From UBA2943 sp946534895 (GTDB taxonomy: Bacteria > Bacillota > Clostridia > Christensenellales > Aristaeellaceae), in the NCBI GenBank assembly GCA_946534895.1, contig CAMNDE010000003.1:29072-93071 (forward strand): a DNA stretch of 64,000 bases. Reading direction: 5' to 3'. Each line of letters begins with the position of its first letter. The first letter of the stretch is position 1. Positions 15,212 to 24,856 of the stretch are shown here, in pieces. The notes beneath the pieces were generated by a model. That model ran no database searches and had not been told where the DNA came from. It worked only from the letters and a program-made list of their open reading frames with translations. The position numbers were made by a program, and so were the translations under genes.

Positions 15212-18200
15212 TCAGTAAATGCTGTCCCGGAACAGTTCCTGACCGTCCGCAAAGATCACGCAGTCATACAGGCCGCTGCCCTCATAGGCGTCAATGCAGT
15301 AATAGTAGAATGCGGACCCGGCGCGGATACTGTAGAGCGGCCAGGTATAGAATCTGCCGCGGATCAGGGCGGAAACCTGGGGCGACAGATCCTGGGAGAA
15401 GGGATTCCGGAGTTTCAGGGCAATGGCGAAAACTTCGTTTTCCCCGGGAACGACCGAAGCATCCGGGGCATGCTCATATTCAGTCAATGCACCTGTCTGC
15501 GTGTTGACAAGGGCAAAGCAGGCAGCGGCCTCAGGGAGGAAGGATGTGTCCGCGCTTTCTGTGCGCAGATGCGGAGCATCCATGACCGTTCCGCTTCCGG
15601 GGACCAGCGGCAGGTCGGCGTACAGGGTGAAGGTGCCGGCGTCCTTGCCGCCAATGCTCATATGGCAGGAAAGCGGTCCCATGATTTCAGGGATTTCCGT
15701 GCCTTCCGGGTATATGACAGAAAGTGTTGTGAGCGAGCGGGAATGCGGCGCAAGCCCGCATATTTCCTTCTCGGAATACTGGCTGAACATGACCGGGACT
15801 GAGCCGAGACAGGGCTCGGTGAGCGTGAAGACCTGATAATCATCGGTGTCATTCCGGAGCATGCAGGAAAAGATGACACCGTTGTCCGCGCTCATCAGGA
15901 TGGAGGCGCTGAGGCTCACCTCACCATCCAGCAGCGTGACGGCCTGCTGCAGATTGGCCGCGTGGGCTTCCGGGGCTTCTTCAGGGACAAAGGGCGTCCG
16001 GAGCCGGAGGGGAAGTGCCGTGCCCAGCGTGCCTTTGTATTTATTGCTGTCCAGGAGCAGGGTCATGGTCTGGACGCTGTGGATGCCGAGACTCTGAAGT
16101 GCAGTGCCGGGATAGAGGCTTTCCCTGTAGTCCTTCCCATACAGCTGAATGCCCCTGAAGGTTAGTTGAGCACTGTTGGAATAGGAGAAGGGAACGTAGC
16201 GTTCGGTGTGCGGCAGTATTTCCTTGTCGAGAAAGGAATTGCTGAAATAGACGTATCCGAGCGTCCATACATCATTCATGAGGATCTCGGCACTGTCCTG
16301 GACCTTTGTCTCTTCGGAGTCATTCCGGACATGGATGACGCCATCGATGCTCCCGTCTGTGTCGGTGTACATGGAGACCAGACGGAAGGTGAGTCCGTCA
16401 TGGGTGTTTTCCGCCAGGGTGTCATCATAGTGCGGCACATTGCCGGCAATACTGCAGCCGCTCAGCTCCCAGCGCACCGGGAAAAACTGGTGTTCCGAGC
16501 TCGGATCACTCCGGTTTTCCACGTCCAGCGTGGCTGACACGGAAAAGATTTCCTCCAGGTTGGCCAGTTCCCGGAGTGTGAGTTCCATTTCATCTTCAGC
16601 CTCTTCCCCGGGCTGCACATCCATGGTGAAGCTGAGGCCGGAAACCATCCGGATATCATTGATGATGAACCGGGTCAGACGATACCTCCGCACCTGTTCG
16701 GACAGGTTCTGTATGCGGAAGTTCAGATGGATTTTCGTGGTGTCAAAGGTGAAATCTTCCGGAGCCATGTAGTAGTCGCTCCGATTGGAGACGGCAAGGT
16801 CCAGGGCAAGCGTGCTGCCGGCAGTTTCCAGCGGATCCGGGCTCACCTGAATGCTGCCGCTGACGCCGTGGCTGACCGGCTCGATGTCAAACGCATCCGG
16901 GGAGAGATAGATGCCCCCGCTTACGCCGAGGTCTGCCGGGGCATGCGGACGGATATGCGCGCGGGCGGACGTGAAATCATTGTACCGGAAGGCCAGGCTG
17001 ATATCCGAGACAGGGATATTTTTATCATCGCTTGAGACGGCAATGAAGGTGCTGGTGACCAGGGACGCGTGTGCGCCGAGCCCGAAGGCGTCCCTGCCGC
17101 CGAGGAGCATCGAATGTCCGTTTACCTGCTGGTGGCAGATTTCGAAGGAAAGATCACGGTCGGTCTGATTGTGCAGGGTAAGAATCATGCCGACACCGTT
17201 GCTGCCCACCAGAAGCTGATGCACCCAGACCTGGATGTCATCATCCAGGAGCAGGTGCGCATCATCCCGTGTGAGTGCGGCATAGGACTGCTCCCCGGTA
17301 TCAAAGGGAATCGGGGAGGCGGGTTCAAAGACGACGGTTTCGTGGTGAGATGAGAGACTGAGCACCAGGCTCAGACGTTCAATGGACTGGATGCCGTACT
17401 GCTCAAAGAGGTGATAGACCCCGAGATACTGCCGGTTTTCTGTGCCCTTTACGTCCATAAAATAGGAAAGAAGCGCCCGGTTGTTCAGTTCGAACCGGCA
17501 GTAGGTGTCCGTATGCGCTTCTGCTTCCAGGCGCAGCTGGTCCTCTGTCTGAATCAGGCCATTGAGCACCGCGTTCCCGTAGCGCAGGTATGCTTCATCC
17601 GTGTCATTGACGATGTGCAGAAGACCGGTCAGACCGCTGCGGTGGTTTTTTTCCAGCTGCAGTAGCTCAAAGGAAAGACCTTCCTTTACCCAGCGCGCGA
17701 GCACGGGAAAACCGGAGCTCTGGTCAAGTCCGGTGACGCCGCCCGTAAGCTCTGCCTGGAAGGTCCGGGTAAAGGCATTGCTGTAGTCCAGGTTCGGAAC
17801 CGCCTCCGTCTCAAACGTGAGAAGCGTGATTTCCGGAATCGCGCTCAGAGCGGACAGGGGAATGTGGCAGACGGTATAGCCTGTTTCCCCGGGCCCGAGG
17901 TTATAGATATAGGGGTCCGTGCTCTGATCCGAGTGGACGGTGCGCGTACCGTTGATGATGAAGTGATCAAAATCATAGGTCGTCGGCAGCAGGGAGCGGT
18001 TGGTGACTTCCAGACCGATGCTCAGTCCGGGGCTGATCTGGGAGGTATCCATGACTGCATAGACGGTGAGGTCATAGTCCACGCTCTCGCTTTTGCGCGG
18101 GGTGAGCCCGATGTCCATGAGATTCGGGTTCTCCACCCGGATCAGAGGCGTGCAGTAGCTGTTCTGCTGAACGTCCGTGATCTGAACGGTGGCAAAGAGC

Positions 18201-20071
18201 GGCACGCCGCTGAGCTGTTCGTCAAAGAAGCGCAGATGCCAGGAAAGCGGAAGGGAGATCTCAATGGAGTCATAATACGTTTCCTTCCAGTCTTCCATGC
18301 CGGGCAGGGTCTTTCCGCCCTCCGGGAGGCGGCGCGCCAGGCGGTCCACGGACATGTCCGTATAGTCTTCCTGGCGGAAGGCAATACGCCGTGTAAATGT
18401 GCCGGAAACGCTGTCATAGACCTCGGTATTGACAATGTTCAGGTTCCCCTGCTCATCCGGCTCACAGGTGAAAAGCACCCTGGCATCGGGTGCCGGCTTT
18501 TCCGCGCCGCTGAGGTCCGAAAATTCCATGACGATATAGTACTGCCGCCCGTCATCCGAGAGCCGGTAGCCGATGGGTCCGGCAATGGCCTGACCATGGT
18601 CATCCGTGAGATAGAGACTGCGCCCGGTGTAGGCAAAGGACAGCTTTCCGTCCGCGTCCGGCGTTCCCTCACTGGTCCAGACCGGATAAAAGCTGCTGCT
18701 GCCGCGCTCCGGAGCGCCGGTCCCGGAGAGCTGGAGTTCATAGCTGTCCGAGTAGGAGTTCACGCTGCCCATGACAATGAGCTGTGCGGAGGCAAAGTTC
18801 AGGAGCTGGTCCGGCTGGAGCTGCATGCTGAACAGATTCTCGCGCGCCGGGCCGAACCCGTCATCCAGAAGACGGATCTGTGTCCAGTCCGCCAGGGTCC
18901 CGCCGGTGAGCAGCGTACCGAAGGCGTTGAGGTACCGCTGATACCCGGGACTGAACTCAAGATCCGAATACCCGTCTTTCCACTGTTCGGTGTATTCCTT
19001 CTTGTTATGCAGGGGATGATAGACGGAAAGTCCGCTGGCCCCTTCCTCGCTGGCGCGGCTGTAGAGGACAGCCGTACTCAGCGCACTGGAAAGCGGGATC
19101 GTGTTTCCAAGGTCCGAACAGTTGTCAATCAGATTGCCCAGGTCCACCAGGTCATACCCGTTTCCGAGACTGCGCACTACTTCCCCGAAGTCCGTGGACG
19201 AAGAGCGCAGGGAGGAAAGCTTGATGAACAGATCCTCATCCATTTCCCGGCCCAGCGGCGCGAAGAAATCAGTGAGCGCGGAGGCCACCTGCTCCGCCCA
19301 TTCCAGTCTCAGGCAGGAAAGGGTCAGTCCGCGCTGGCCTTCATTGGCTCCGGTGAAATAGGCGTCCACAATCCGGCAGCCTGTGTCCGCGCCGTCCCTG
19401 TCCTGTTCAAGGCCTTTCAGAAAGGCATAGTTCCATCCGGCCGCGGGCTCGGTTTCCTGGGAAGCCACCATATACCGGGCAAACGGGGCCACGGCACAGG
19501 CGACCTCCGCCGTGCTCATGAGACAGGCGTCAAACCCGATCCAGGAGAGCTTCTCTCCATGCAGCGCGTCCGTGAGCGCCTGGGTCAGTTCCGGCATGGA
19601 CAGACGGTCATAACCGTTCAGCTCGTCCATGCATATGCCGCCCAGCGGACCGGCCCCGTGATCCCAGAGCAGAAGCGCGTACTGCTCCGCGGGACGCGAG
19701 GTCATGCAGTAGTCGATGAAATAGCTCAGCGTTTCAGGACTTCCCATGTTCATGGGCGTGTCCGATACCAGGGTGCGCAGCTGACCGGAGCGGATGATCT
19801 CGCTGATGGTGATGCTCTCCGGGTCCATGCCCAGCTCCCAGGAACGCGAACCGCCGGTCATGAGCATGATGCTCACCTGGCTGGTGTCGGCGCCGGCTTC
19901 CAGCATTTCCAGAATGTCATCGGAAGCCGAGCCGTACTGACTTTCCAGGTTGGTTCCGCACATGTAGATCATCAGTGTGAGGTGCCTGGGTGCTTCGCTT
20001 TCGCCCTCTGCGGCGGGGAATGCGAAAAACAGGCAGAGCATGATCAGAAGACAGAAAAAAACGCGTTTCAT
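15212..20071 (-). CDS. very large secreted clostripain-type (C11) cysteine peptidase
   Basis: The 1619-residue protein starts with a signal peptide (about 1-22). Residues about 30-400 match clostripain-family C11 peptidases: LTLMIYMCGTNLES, catalytic His138 in LLLWDHGAG and catalytic Cys183 in GFDACLMS. The remaining 1200 or so residues are not peptidase and appear to be diverged repeats of a beta-sandwich module, each with a pattern like L-x-V-x-N-R/D-S/T followed by a strand and INx (for example LEVTNRSLLPT, LHIVNDTDEAY, LTLHNQTDRDL, IHVRNDSEET, CMLRNDTDDYQ). No C-terminal membrane or sortase anchor is seen. C11 enzymes usually cleave after Arg or Lys. The start at 20071 follows AAGGAG. Monocistronic. 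Confidence 0.85.
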   Translation of the reverse strand: MKRVFFCLLIMLCLFFAFPAAEGESEAPRHLTLMIYMCGTNLESQYGSASDDILEMLEAGADTSQVSIMLMTGGSRSWELGMDPESITISEIIRSGQLRTLVSDTPMNMGSPETLSYFIDYCMTSRPAEQYALLLWDHGAGPLGGICMDELNGYDRLSMPELTQALTDALHGEKLSWIGFDACLMSTAEVACAVAPFARYMVASQETEPAAGWNYAFLKGLEQDRDGADTGCRIVDAYFTGANEGQRGLTLSCLRLEWAEQVASALTDFFAPLGREMDEDLFIKLSSLRSSSTDFGEVVRSLGNGYDLVDLGNLIDNCSDLGNTIPLSSALSTAVLYSRASEEGASGLSVYHPLHNKKEYTEQWKDGYSDLEFSPGYQRYLNAFGTLLTGGTLADWTQIRLLDDGFGPARENLFSMQLQPDQLLNFASAQLIVMGSVNSYSDSYELQLSGTGAPERGSSSFYPVWTSEGTPDADGKLSFAYTGRSLYLTDDHGQAIAGPIGYRLSDDGRQYYIVMEFSDLSGAEKPAPDARVLFTCEPDEQGNLNIVNTEVYDSVSGTFTRRIAFRQEDYTDMSVDRLARRLPEGGKTLPGMEDWKETYYDSIEISLPLSWHLRFFDEQLSGVPLFATVQITDVQQNSYCTPLIRVENPNLMDIGLTPRKSESVDYDLTVYAVMDTSQISPGLSIGLEVTNRSLLPTTYDFDHFIINGTRTVHSDQSTDPYIYNLGPGETGYTVCHIPLSALSAIPEITLLTFETEAVPNLDYSNAFTRTFQAELTGGVTGLDQSSGFPVLARWVKEGLSFELLQLEKNHRSGLTGLLHIVNDTDEAYLRYGNAVLNGLIQTEDQLRLEAEAHTDTYCRFELNNRALLSYFMDVKGTENRQYLGVYHLFEQYGIQSIERLSLVLSLSSHHETVVFEPASPIPFDTGEQSYAALTRDDAHLLLDDDIQVWVHQLLVGSNGVGMILTLHNQTDRDLSFEICHQQVNGHSMLLGGRDAFGLGAHASLVTSTFIAVSSDDKNIPVSDISLAFRYNDFTSARAHIRPHAPADLGVSGGIYLSPDAFDIEPVSHGVSGSIQVSPDPLETAGSTLALDLAVSNRSDYYMAPEDFTFDTTKIHLNFRIQNLSEQVRRYRLTRFIINDIRMVSGLSFTMDVQPGEEAEDEMELTLRELANLEEIFSVSATLDVENRSDPSSEHQFFPVRWELSGCSIAGNVPHYDDTLAENTHDGLTFRLVSMYTDTDGSIDGVIHVRNDSEETKVQDSAEILMNDVWTLGYVYFSNSFLDKEILPHTERYVPFSYSNSAQLTFRGIQLYGKDYRESLYPGTALQSLGIHSVQTMTLLLDSNKYKGTLGTALPLRLRTPFVPEEAPEAHAANLQQAVTLLDGEVSLSASILMSADNGVIFSCMLRNDTDDYQVFTLTEPCLGSVPVMFSQYSEKEICGLAPHSRSLTTLSVIYPEGTEIPEIMGPLSCHMSIGGKDAGTFTLYADLPLVPGSGTVMDAPHLRTESADTSFLPEAAACFALVNTQTGALTEYEHAPDASVVPGENEVFAIALKLRNPFSQDLSPQVSALIRGRFYTWPLYSIRAGSAFYYYCIDAYEGSGLYDCVIFADGQELFRDSIY

Positions 20072-20229
20072 GAACGTGCAGCTCCTTGTGAGGGCATGTC
20101 CTGTATGTATGCAGTATGATTCAGTGCATATGCATGGTATCATGAAATGCGTTCCGGGAAAAGATGCGCAGGCGTTTTCAGATGTAAATCTCTGTCCATG
20201 CCGTAGGCTGGCTGCGCAGAGAAAAACGT

Positions 20230-20258
20230 TTGCAATGCACCGGGGAGTATGTTAGAAT
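20230..20258 (+). promoter_or_regulatory. promoter of the DEAD-box helicase gene
   Basis: TTGCAA (20230-20235), 17-base spacer and TAGAAT (20253-20258); predicted transcript leader about 60 bases. Confidence 0.6.
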
Positions 20259-20323
20259 CCGGTGTCCCTGGCTTCCCCTGGGGGAAGAACAGGGATTATT
20301 CTTTGGACTTTGAAAGGCAGATT

Positions 20324-21679
20324 ATGGGATTTGATCATTTGGGTCTGATGCCCGCCCTTCTCGGGAATGTGCGGGACAGCGGATATACGGAGCCGACGCC
20401 GATTCAGTCGGAAGTGATACCCCTGGTGCTCCAGGGACGGGACGTGCTGGGCTGCGCCCAGACGGGCACCGGGAAAACGGCAGCCTTCGCCCTGCCGATT
20501 CTTCAGCTGCTGGAAAAGAAACGCGCCGCAGGCGGACCGAGGGCACTGATTCTCACGCCTACCCGGGAACTGGCCCAGCAGAACTATGACAATATTGTGG
20601 GCTTCGGAAAAGGCCTGCATGTGCGCGCCGCGGTGGTCTACGGCGGCGTGAGCCAGGTGCATCAGGTGGAGGAGCTGGAAAAGGGATGCGATATCCTGAT
20701 CGCGTGCCCCGGCCGGCTCTGGGATCTGATGCAGCAGAAGCTGGTGAGCCTGGACCGGGTGGAAATCTATGTGCTGGACGAGGCGGACCGGATGCTGGAC
20801 ATGGGATTCATCCATGACGTGCGCCGGATCACGCCCTGCCTGCCCGCCAGGCACCAGACACTCCTGTTCTCGGCCACCATGCCCTCGGAAGTGGAAAGCC
20901 TGGCCATGGACCTGCTCCGGGAACCGGAGCGCGTGGCGGTGGACCCGGTGTCCTCTGCGGCGCGGCATGTGGAGCAGTACATGTACTATGTGGACAAGGT
21001 CAACAAGAAATATCTGCTGGCCGAGATCTTGAAGCGGCCGGAGGTGGAGAACGCGCTGGTGTTCTCCCGGACCAAGCATGGCTGCGACAAGATTGTGCGC
21101 GACCTGAAGCGCGCCGGGATTGAAGCCGTGGCCATTCACGGGGACAAGACCCAGGGCGCCCGCCAGAACGCGCTGAACCGGTTCAAGAGCGGAGACTGCC
21201 GGGTCATGATCGCCACGGACATTGCGGCCCGCGGCCTGGACATTGAGGGCCTGTCCCATGTCATCAATTATGACCTGCCCATGGAGCCGGAAGCCTATGT
21301 GCACCGCATCGGGCGCACCGGGCGCGCGGGTCATGACGGAACGGCCATCTCCTTCTGCTGCATTGATGAGATGAAGCAGCTCAATCAGGTGGAAAAGCTC
21401 ATCGGCTTCCGTCTCTCCCCCAGGGAAAGCGCGTGGCCGCTGGAGAACAAGACGCCCACGCCGCCCAGGCCGCGTATGCCCCGGCCCACGAACGTGAACC
21501 GCGAGGGCCAGCCGGTGTCGGAGGCACGGCGCCAGAAGGCGGCCGCCACGGCGGCGGTGAAAGGCGCACGGCGCGGTCTGGTGACCATCGGACGCGACGG
21601 GCATGTGCAGGGCGGAACGCGCACGGGACTGCCCAGGCCCGTGCAGCGCATCAACCGCAAGAAGGGCAGCGGCATGTAA
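20324..21679 (+). CDS. DEAD-box ATP-dependent RNA helicase (RhlE-type)
   Basis: The 451-residue protein carries all core motifs in order: the Q motif region YTEPTPIQ, Walker A AQTGTGKT, PTRELAQQ, Walker B DEAD, SAT, then in the second RecA domain ATDIAARGLDI and HRIGRTGRAG. The tail after residue 360 is basic and low-complexity (Pro, Arg, Lys rich), as in RhlE helicases that remodel ribosomal or messenger RNA. Start 20324 (MGFDHLG) is chosen because helicases of this group begin right before this motif and AAAGG precedes it; a longer frame starts at 20249 without support. Confidence 0.95.
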   Translation: MGFDHLGLMPALLGNVRDSGYTEPTPIQSEVIPLVLQGRDVLGCAQTGTGKTAAFALPILQLLEKKRAAGGPRALILTPTRELAQQNYDNIVGFGKGLHVRAAVVYGGVSQVHQVEELEKGCDILIACPGRLWDLMQQKLVSLDRVEIYVLDEADRMLDMGFIHDVRRITPCLPARHQTLLFSATMPSEVESLAMDLLREPERVAVDPVSSAARHVEQYMYYVDKVNKKYLLAEILKRPEVENALVFSRTKHGCDKIVRDLKRAGIEAVAIHGDKTQGARQNALNRFKSGDCRVMIATDIAARGLDIEGLSHVINYDLPMEPEAYVHRIGRTGRAGHDGTAISFCCIDEMKQLNQVEKLIGFRLSPRESAWPLENKTPTPPRPRMPRPTNVNREGQPVSEARRQKAAATAAVKGARRGLVTIGRDGHVQGGTRTGLPRPVQRINRKKGSGM

Positions 21680-21680
21680 G

Positions 21681-21723
21681 AAAGAAGGACTCCGGAACCA
21701 TCAGGGTTCCGGAGTCCTTCTTT
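21681..21723. terminator. bidirectional terminator
   Basis: A perfect 19-bp stem (21681-21699 with 21705-21723) ends in CTTCTTT on either strand and lies between the convergent helicase and aminopeptidase genes. Confidence 0.9.
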
Positions 21724-21751
21724 ACTGCAGGCGGTGTATGGTTTCTGCGCT

Positions 21752-23041
21752 TCAGCCAAGGGTAAAGGTTCCGTCAGCGCAGGCGATCACATCCGATTCC
21801 AGGAAGGCCTGCATGCCGCGGGTCATGTATTCTGCATCCTGGGTGCCGGCGGTTTCATAGCAGGAATGCATGGAGAGCTGCGCGCAGCCGATATCCACCG
21901 TGCACAGGCTCACCTGCGTGCCGGAAATATTGCCCAGGGTGGAGCCGCCGCGCATGTCGGAGCGGTTGTAATAGCTCTGGTAGGGCACATCGCTTTCCTT
22001 GAGCATGGAGCGGAACAGGCCGGCGGACACGCTGTCGGAGGTGTACTTCTGGTTCGCATTGGCCTTGATGACAATGCCCTTGTTCATGAACACGCGGTTC
22101 ACCGGGTCGGAGAACTCCGGATGGTTCGGGTGCACGGCGTGGGCGTTGTCGGCTGACAGCATCATGGAATTGTGCAGGGCACGGAGGTAGTCCAGGCGCT
22201 GCATGCCCGATTCCAGTCCGATGCGTTCCATGACATCGCTCAGGAAGGTGGACGCGGCGCCCTGGCGTGTGGTGGAACCCACTTCCTCATTGTCAAACAG
22301 GGCGATCATCTGAACGTGCCGGGACGGTTTGGCACCCTTCAGGGCCTGGACGGAACAGAATGCGCATTCCAGGTTGTCAATGCGCGGGGCGGAGAAGAAC
22401 GCGTTGTCGGCGCCCCAGATCTGTCCGGGCATGCGGTTGTACAGGTACAGGTCCCAGCCCAGCATATCCTCTTCCCGGACGCCGGCGCAGTCCGCCACCA
22501 GGTTCCGGAAGGTGCCGGCGCTGTTTCCGAGACCGTAGAGCGGCGGCAGGTCCACATTGGGCTTGTATTTGAATCCGTCATTGAGTTCGCGGTTCATATG
22601 AATGGCCACATTCGGGATGAGCACGGTGTGGTCGGCCAGGTCCACCAGATGCGTGGCAAGGGTGTTTCCCTGACGCGCAAACACGCGGCCGGCAATGGAC
22701 AGGGGTCTGTCCAGCCAGGTGGAAATGATCATGCCGCCGTAGCCTTCGGTGTTCAGACGCACATAATCCTGGGAAGTGAGCTCGGCCATTTCCTTGAGCT
22801 TGAACATGGGCGAGTCCGTATGGCTGGCCACTACCTGAAAGCCGAGGGCTTTTTCGTCAGGCATGACAAAGGCAATCAGACTGGACTGATTCCGGGTTAC
22901 CACATACCGGCCGCCGGGAACCAGGTTCCAGGGCTGGGATTCCTCAAGACGCGTGAAGCCTTCCAGCATGCCTTCCGACTGTGCCACCGCGTGAAAGGCG
23001 GTGGGTGATGCATTCAGATATGAAATCAGCTGCTCAATCAT
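21752..23041 (-). CDS. apeB: M18-family aminopeptidase
   Basis: The 429-residue protein matches M18 (aspartyl) aminopeptidases, cytosolic zinc enzymes that remove N-terminal, often acidic, residues. Metal and catalytic motifs are seen: ASHTDSPMF near residue 92, FDNEEVGS near residue 250, and the terminal DIGCAQLSMHSCYE pattern with the last His ligand. The N-terminus (SPTAFHAV) is also typical. Start follows AAAGGA. Transcription is from a promoter that overlaps the divergent guaD promoter. Confidence 0.95.
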   Translation of the reverse strand: MIEQLISYLNASPTAFHAVAQSEGMLEGFTRLEESQPWNLVPGGRYVVTRNQSSLIAFVMPDEKALGFQVVASHTDSPMFKLKEMAELTSQDYVRLNTEGYGGMIISTWLDRPLSIAGRVFARQGNTLATHLVDLADHTVLIPNVAIHMNRELNDGFKYKPNVDLPPLYGLGNSAGTFRNLVADCAGVREEDMLGWDLYLYNRMPGQIWGADNAFFSAPRIDNLECAFCSVQALKGAKPSRHVQMIALFDNEEVGSTTRQGAASTFLSDVMERIGLESGMQRLDYLRALHNSMMLSADNAHAVHPNHPEFSDPVNRVFMNKGIVIKANANQKYTSDSVSAGLFRSMLKESDVPYQSYYNRSDMRGGSTLGNISGTQVSLCTVDIGCAQLSMHSCYETAGTQDAEYMTRGMQAFLESDVIACADGTFTLG

Positions 23042-23082
23042 GATGAAGATTCCTTTCCACTCTGTACAAGAGATTCGGCTGC

Positions 23083-23111
23083 ATTATCGCAGATGCAGAA
23101 AGCTTTGTCAA
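23083..23111 (-). promoter_or_regulatory. promoter of the M18 aminopeptidase gene
   Basis: Minus-strand TTGACA (23106-23111), 17-base spacer, GATAAT (23083-23088). Its -35 shares five base pairs with the -35 of the divergent guaD promoter. Confidence 0.72.
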
Positions 23112-23133
23112 AACGCAGGAATTCCTATATAAT
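23105..23133 (+). promoter_or_regulatory. promoter of guaD
   Basis: TTGTCA (23105-23110), 17-base spacer and a perfect TATAAT (23128-23133), about 40 bases before the guaD start. Confidence 0.75.
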
Positions 23134-23173
23134 CCGCGTGTTACTGCATGGCACGGAAAGCAGGGGAGAATGC

Positions 23174-24454
23174 ATGGAAAAAAAGCGGCTGTGGATGCGC
23201 GGCATATTCCTGGACACGCCGGGGGCGGGAATGGTCCGGGTGCGGCGCGGATGGGCGCTTGCGGAGCAGGGCGTTTTCAGGGGCATCTTTGATGAGCCGG
23301 ATGACAGCGGCGAAATGCTGGATTACGGCCAGGCCCTGATTCTGCCCGGCATGACGGACCTGCATCTGCATGCGCCGCAGCATGCGTATGCGGGCACGGC
23401 CATGGACCTGACGCTGATGGACTGGCTGGAGCAGTATACCTTTCCCGAGGAAAGCAGGTACGGGGATCCGGAGTATGCGCGCAGAAGCTATCTCCGGCTT
23501 GCGGACAAGCTGGTCCGCTGCCCGTCCACGCGCTTTGTCATGTTCGGTTCCATTCATACGGATGCCACGCTGATGCTCATGCGGATTCTGGAGTCCACAG
23601 GGCTCGTGTGCGATGTGGGCAAGGTCGGCATGGACCGTCTGAGCCCGGACAATTACCGGGAAGACACGGAAAGCGGCATCCGGGAAACGGAACGCTTTCT
23701 GAGATCCGCCCAGGGCATGGACGGCATACGTCCGGTGGTGACGCCGCGCTTTACGCCCACGGTGTCGGACGCGTACATGTCCGCGCTGGGCCGGCTTGCC
23801 GAAGCCTGGCATACCGGCGTGCAGAGCCATCTGTCCGAGAACCTGGAAGAAATCCGGCTGGTCAGCGAGCTGTGCCCGGATACGGAATTCTATGCCCAGA
23901 GCTATGACCGGGCGGGCCTGTTCGGCGGAACATGTCCCACGGTCATGGCACACTGCATCCACTGCGGCGAAGCGGAAATGGCGCTTCTCAAAAAGCGCGG
24001 CGTCGTGATCGCCCACTGCCCCACCAGCAACTCCAATGTGGTGGCGGGCATGGCCCCGGCGGCAAGATACCTGCGGGAGGGATTCCGGATCGGACTCGGA
24101 TCGGATATTGCCGGGGGACATACCCTGGACATGTTCGAGGTCATGACATGCGCCATCCAGGTCAGCAAGCTGCGCTGGCGGTGCGTGGACAGCAGCTGGA
24201 AGCCGCTGACGGCTGCGGACGTGCTGTATATGGCCACCCGGGGCGGCGGGTATTTCGAAAACGCCGGCCTGTTTGCGGAGGGCTTCGAGTTTGATGCCGT
24301 GGTCCTGGACGATGCGGCGCTGGATCCGGACGCGGCCCCGGAGGTGCGCATGGAAAAATACATGTATCTTGGACGCGGAAAGCTGCGCGCCAAGTTTGTA
24401 CGCGGAAAACAGGTGCTCGACGGAGATCGCGTGATTCCGGACATTCACGCCTGA
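23174..24454 (+). CDS. guaD: guanine deaminase
   Basis: The 426-residue amidohydrolase converts guanine to xanthine plus ammonia in purine salvage. The metal-binding motif appears as TDLHLHAPQHAYAG near residue 65, followed by HLSEN near 220, MAHCIHCGEAE near 258 and the C-terminal metal Asp in GLGSDIAGGHTLDM near 315, all as in GuaD. Cytosolic. Start 23174 follows AGGGGAGAA. The gene is single, flanked by a divergent promoter and a strong terminator. Confidence 0.92.
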   Translation: MEKKRLWMRGIFLDTPGAGMVRVRRGWALAEQGVFRGIFDEPDDSGEMLDYGQALILPGMTDLHLHAPQHAYAGTAMDLTLMDWLEQYTFPEESRYGDPEYARRSYLRLADKLVRCPSTRFVMFGSIHTDATLMLMRILESTGLVCDVGKVGMDRLSPDNYREDTESGIRETERFLRSAQGMDGIRPVVTPRFTPTVSDAYMSALGRLAEAWHTGVQSHLSENLEEIRLVSELCPDTEFYAQSYDRAGLFGGTCPTVMAHCIHCGEAEMALLKKRGVVIAHCPTSNSNVVAGMAPAARYLREGFRIGLGSDIAGGHTLDMFEVMTCAIQVSKLRWRCVDSSWKPLTAADVLYMATRGGGYFENAGLFAEGFEFDAVVLDDAALDPDAAPEVRMEKYMYLGRGKLRAKFVRGKQVLDGDRVIPDIHA

Positions 24455-24459
24455 TCAAG

Positions 24460-24505
24460 GGCACAGAAAAAGCAGGGAACGCAAATTCCCTGCTTTTTCT
24501 GTGCC
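24460..24505. terminator. 20-bp bidirectional terminator
   Basis: A perfect 20-bp stem (24460-24479 with 24486-24505) containing A5/T5 tracts serves the convergent guaD and HU genes. Confidence 0.9.
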
Positions 24506-24535
24506 GTCCGGTTTTCCGGAAGCGGGCACTTGGGA

Positions 24536-24823
24536 TTACTTCTTTTTCTTGGCGTTCACAGCGTCTTTCATGTCCTTGCCGGGCTTGAAAGCGGGAGCCT
24601 TGGAGGCCTTGATCTTGATCTGCTCGCCGGTGCGGGGATTGCGGCCGGTGCGGGCGGTGCGGGTGCGAACCTCAAAGGAGCCAAAGCCGATCAGCTGGAC
24701 CTTTCCGTCCTTGACCAGGCCTTCAACGATACCATCCAGAAGTGCGTCCACAGCGGCTGCGGACTCTTTCTTGGTCAGTTCAGCATTTTTGGAGACGATC
24801 TCAATCAGCTCAGTCTTATTCAT
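24536..24823 (-). CDS. hup: HU-family DNA-binding protein
   Basis: The 95-residue basic protein matches HU in length and sequence: MNKTELIEIVS at the start, GFGSFEVRTRTARTGRNP with the conserved GF/SF turn and the DNA-binding arm NPRTGEQIKI, then the closing KASKAPAFKPGK. The tail is lysine-rich (KKKK). HU compacts and bends the chromosome. RBS AAAGGA precedes the ATG. A sigma-A promoter (24883-24911) is about 60 bases upstream, and the leader contains a short hairpin at 24857-24874. Confidence 0.97.
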   Translation of the reverse strand: MNKTELIEIVSKNAELTKKESAAAVDALLDGIVEGLVKDGKVQLIGFGSFEVRTRTARTGRNPRTGEQIKIKASKAPAFKPGKDMKDAVNAKKKK

Positions 24824-24856
24824 GGGATCCGTCCTTTCTGTGTCAGAAATAGTTTT

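Noticed and set aside
23134..23173. Purine riboswitch in front of guaD
   Set aside because: The predicted leader is about 35 bases and has no aptamer-like fold.
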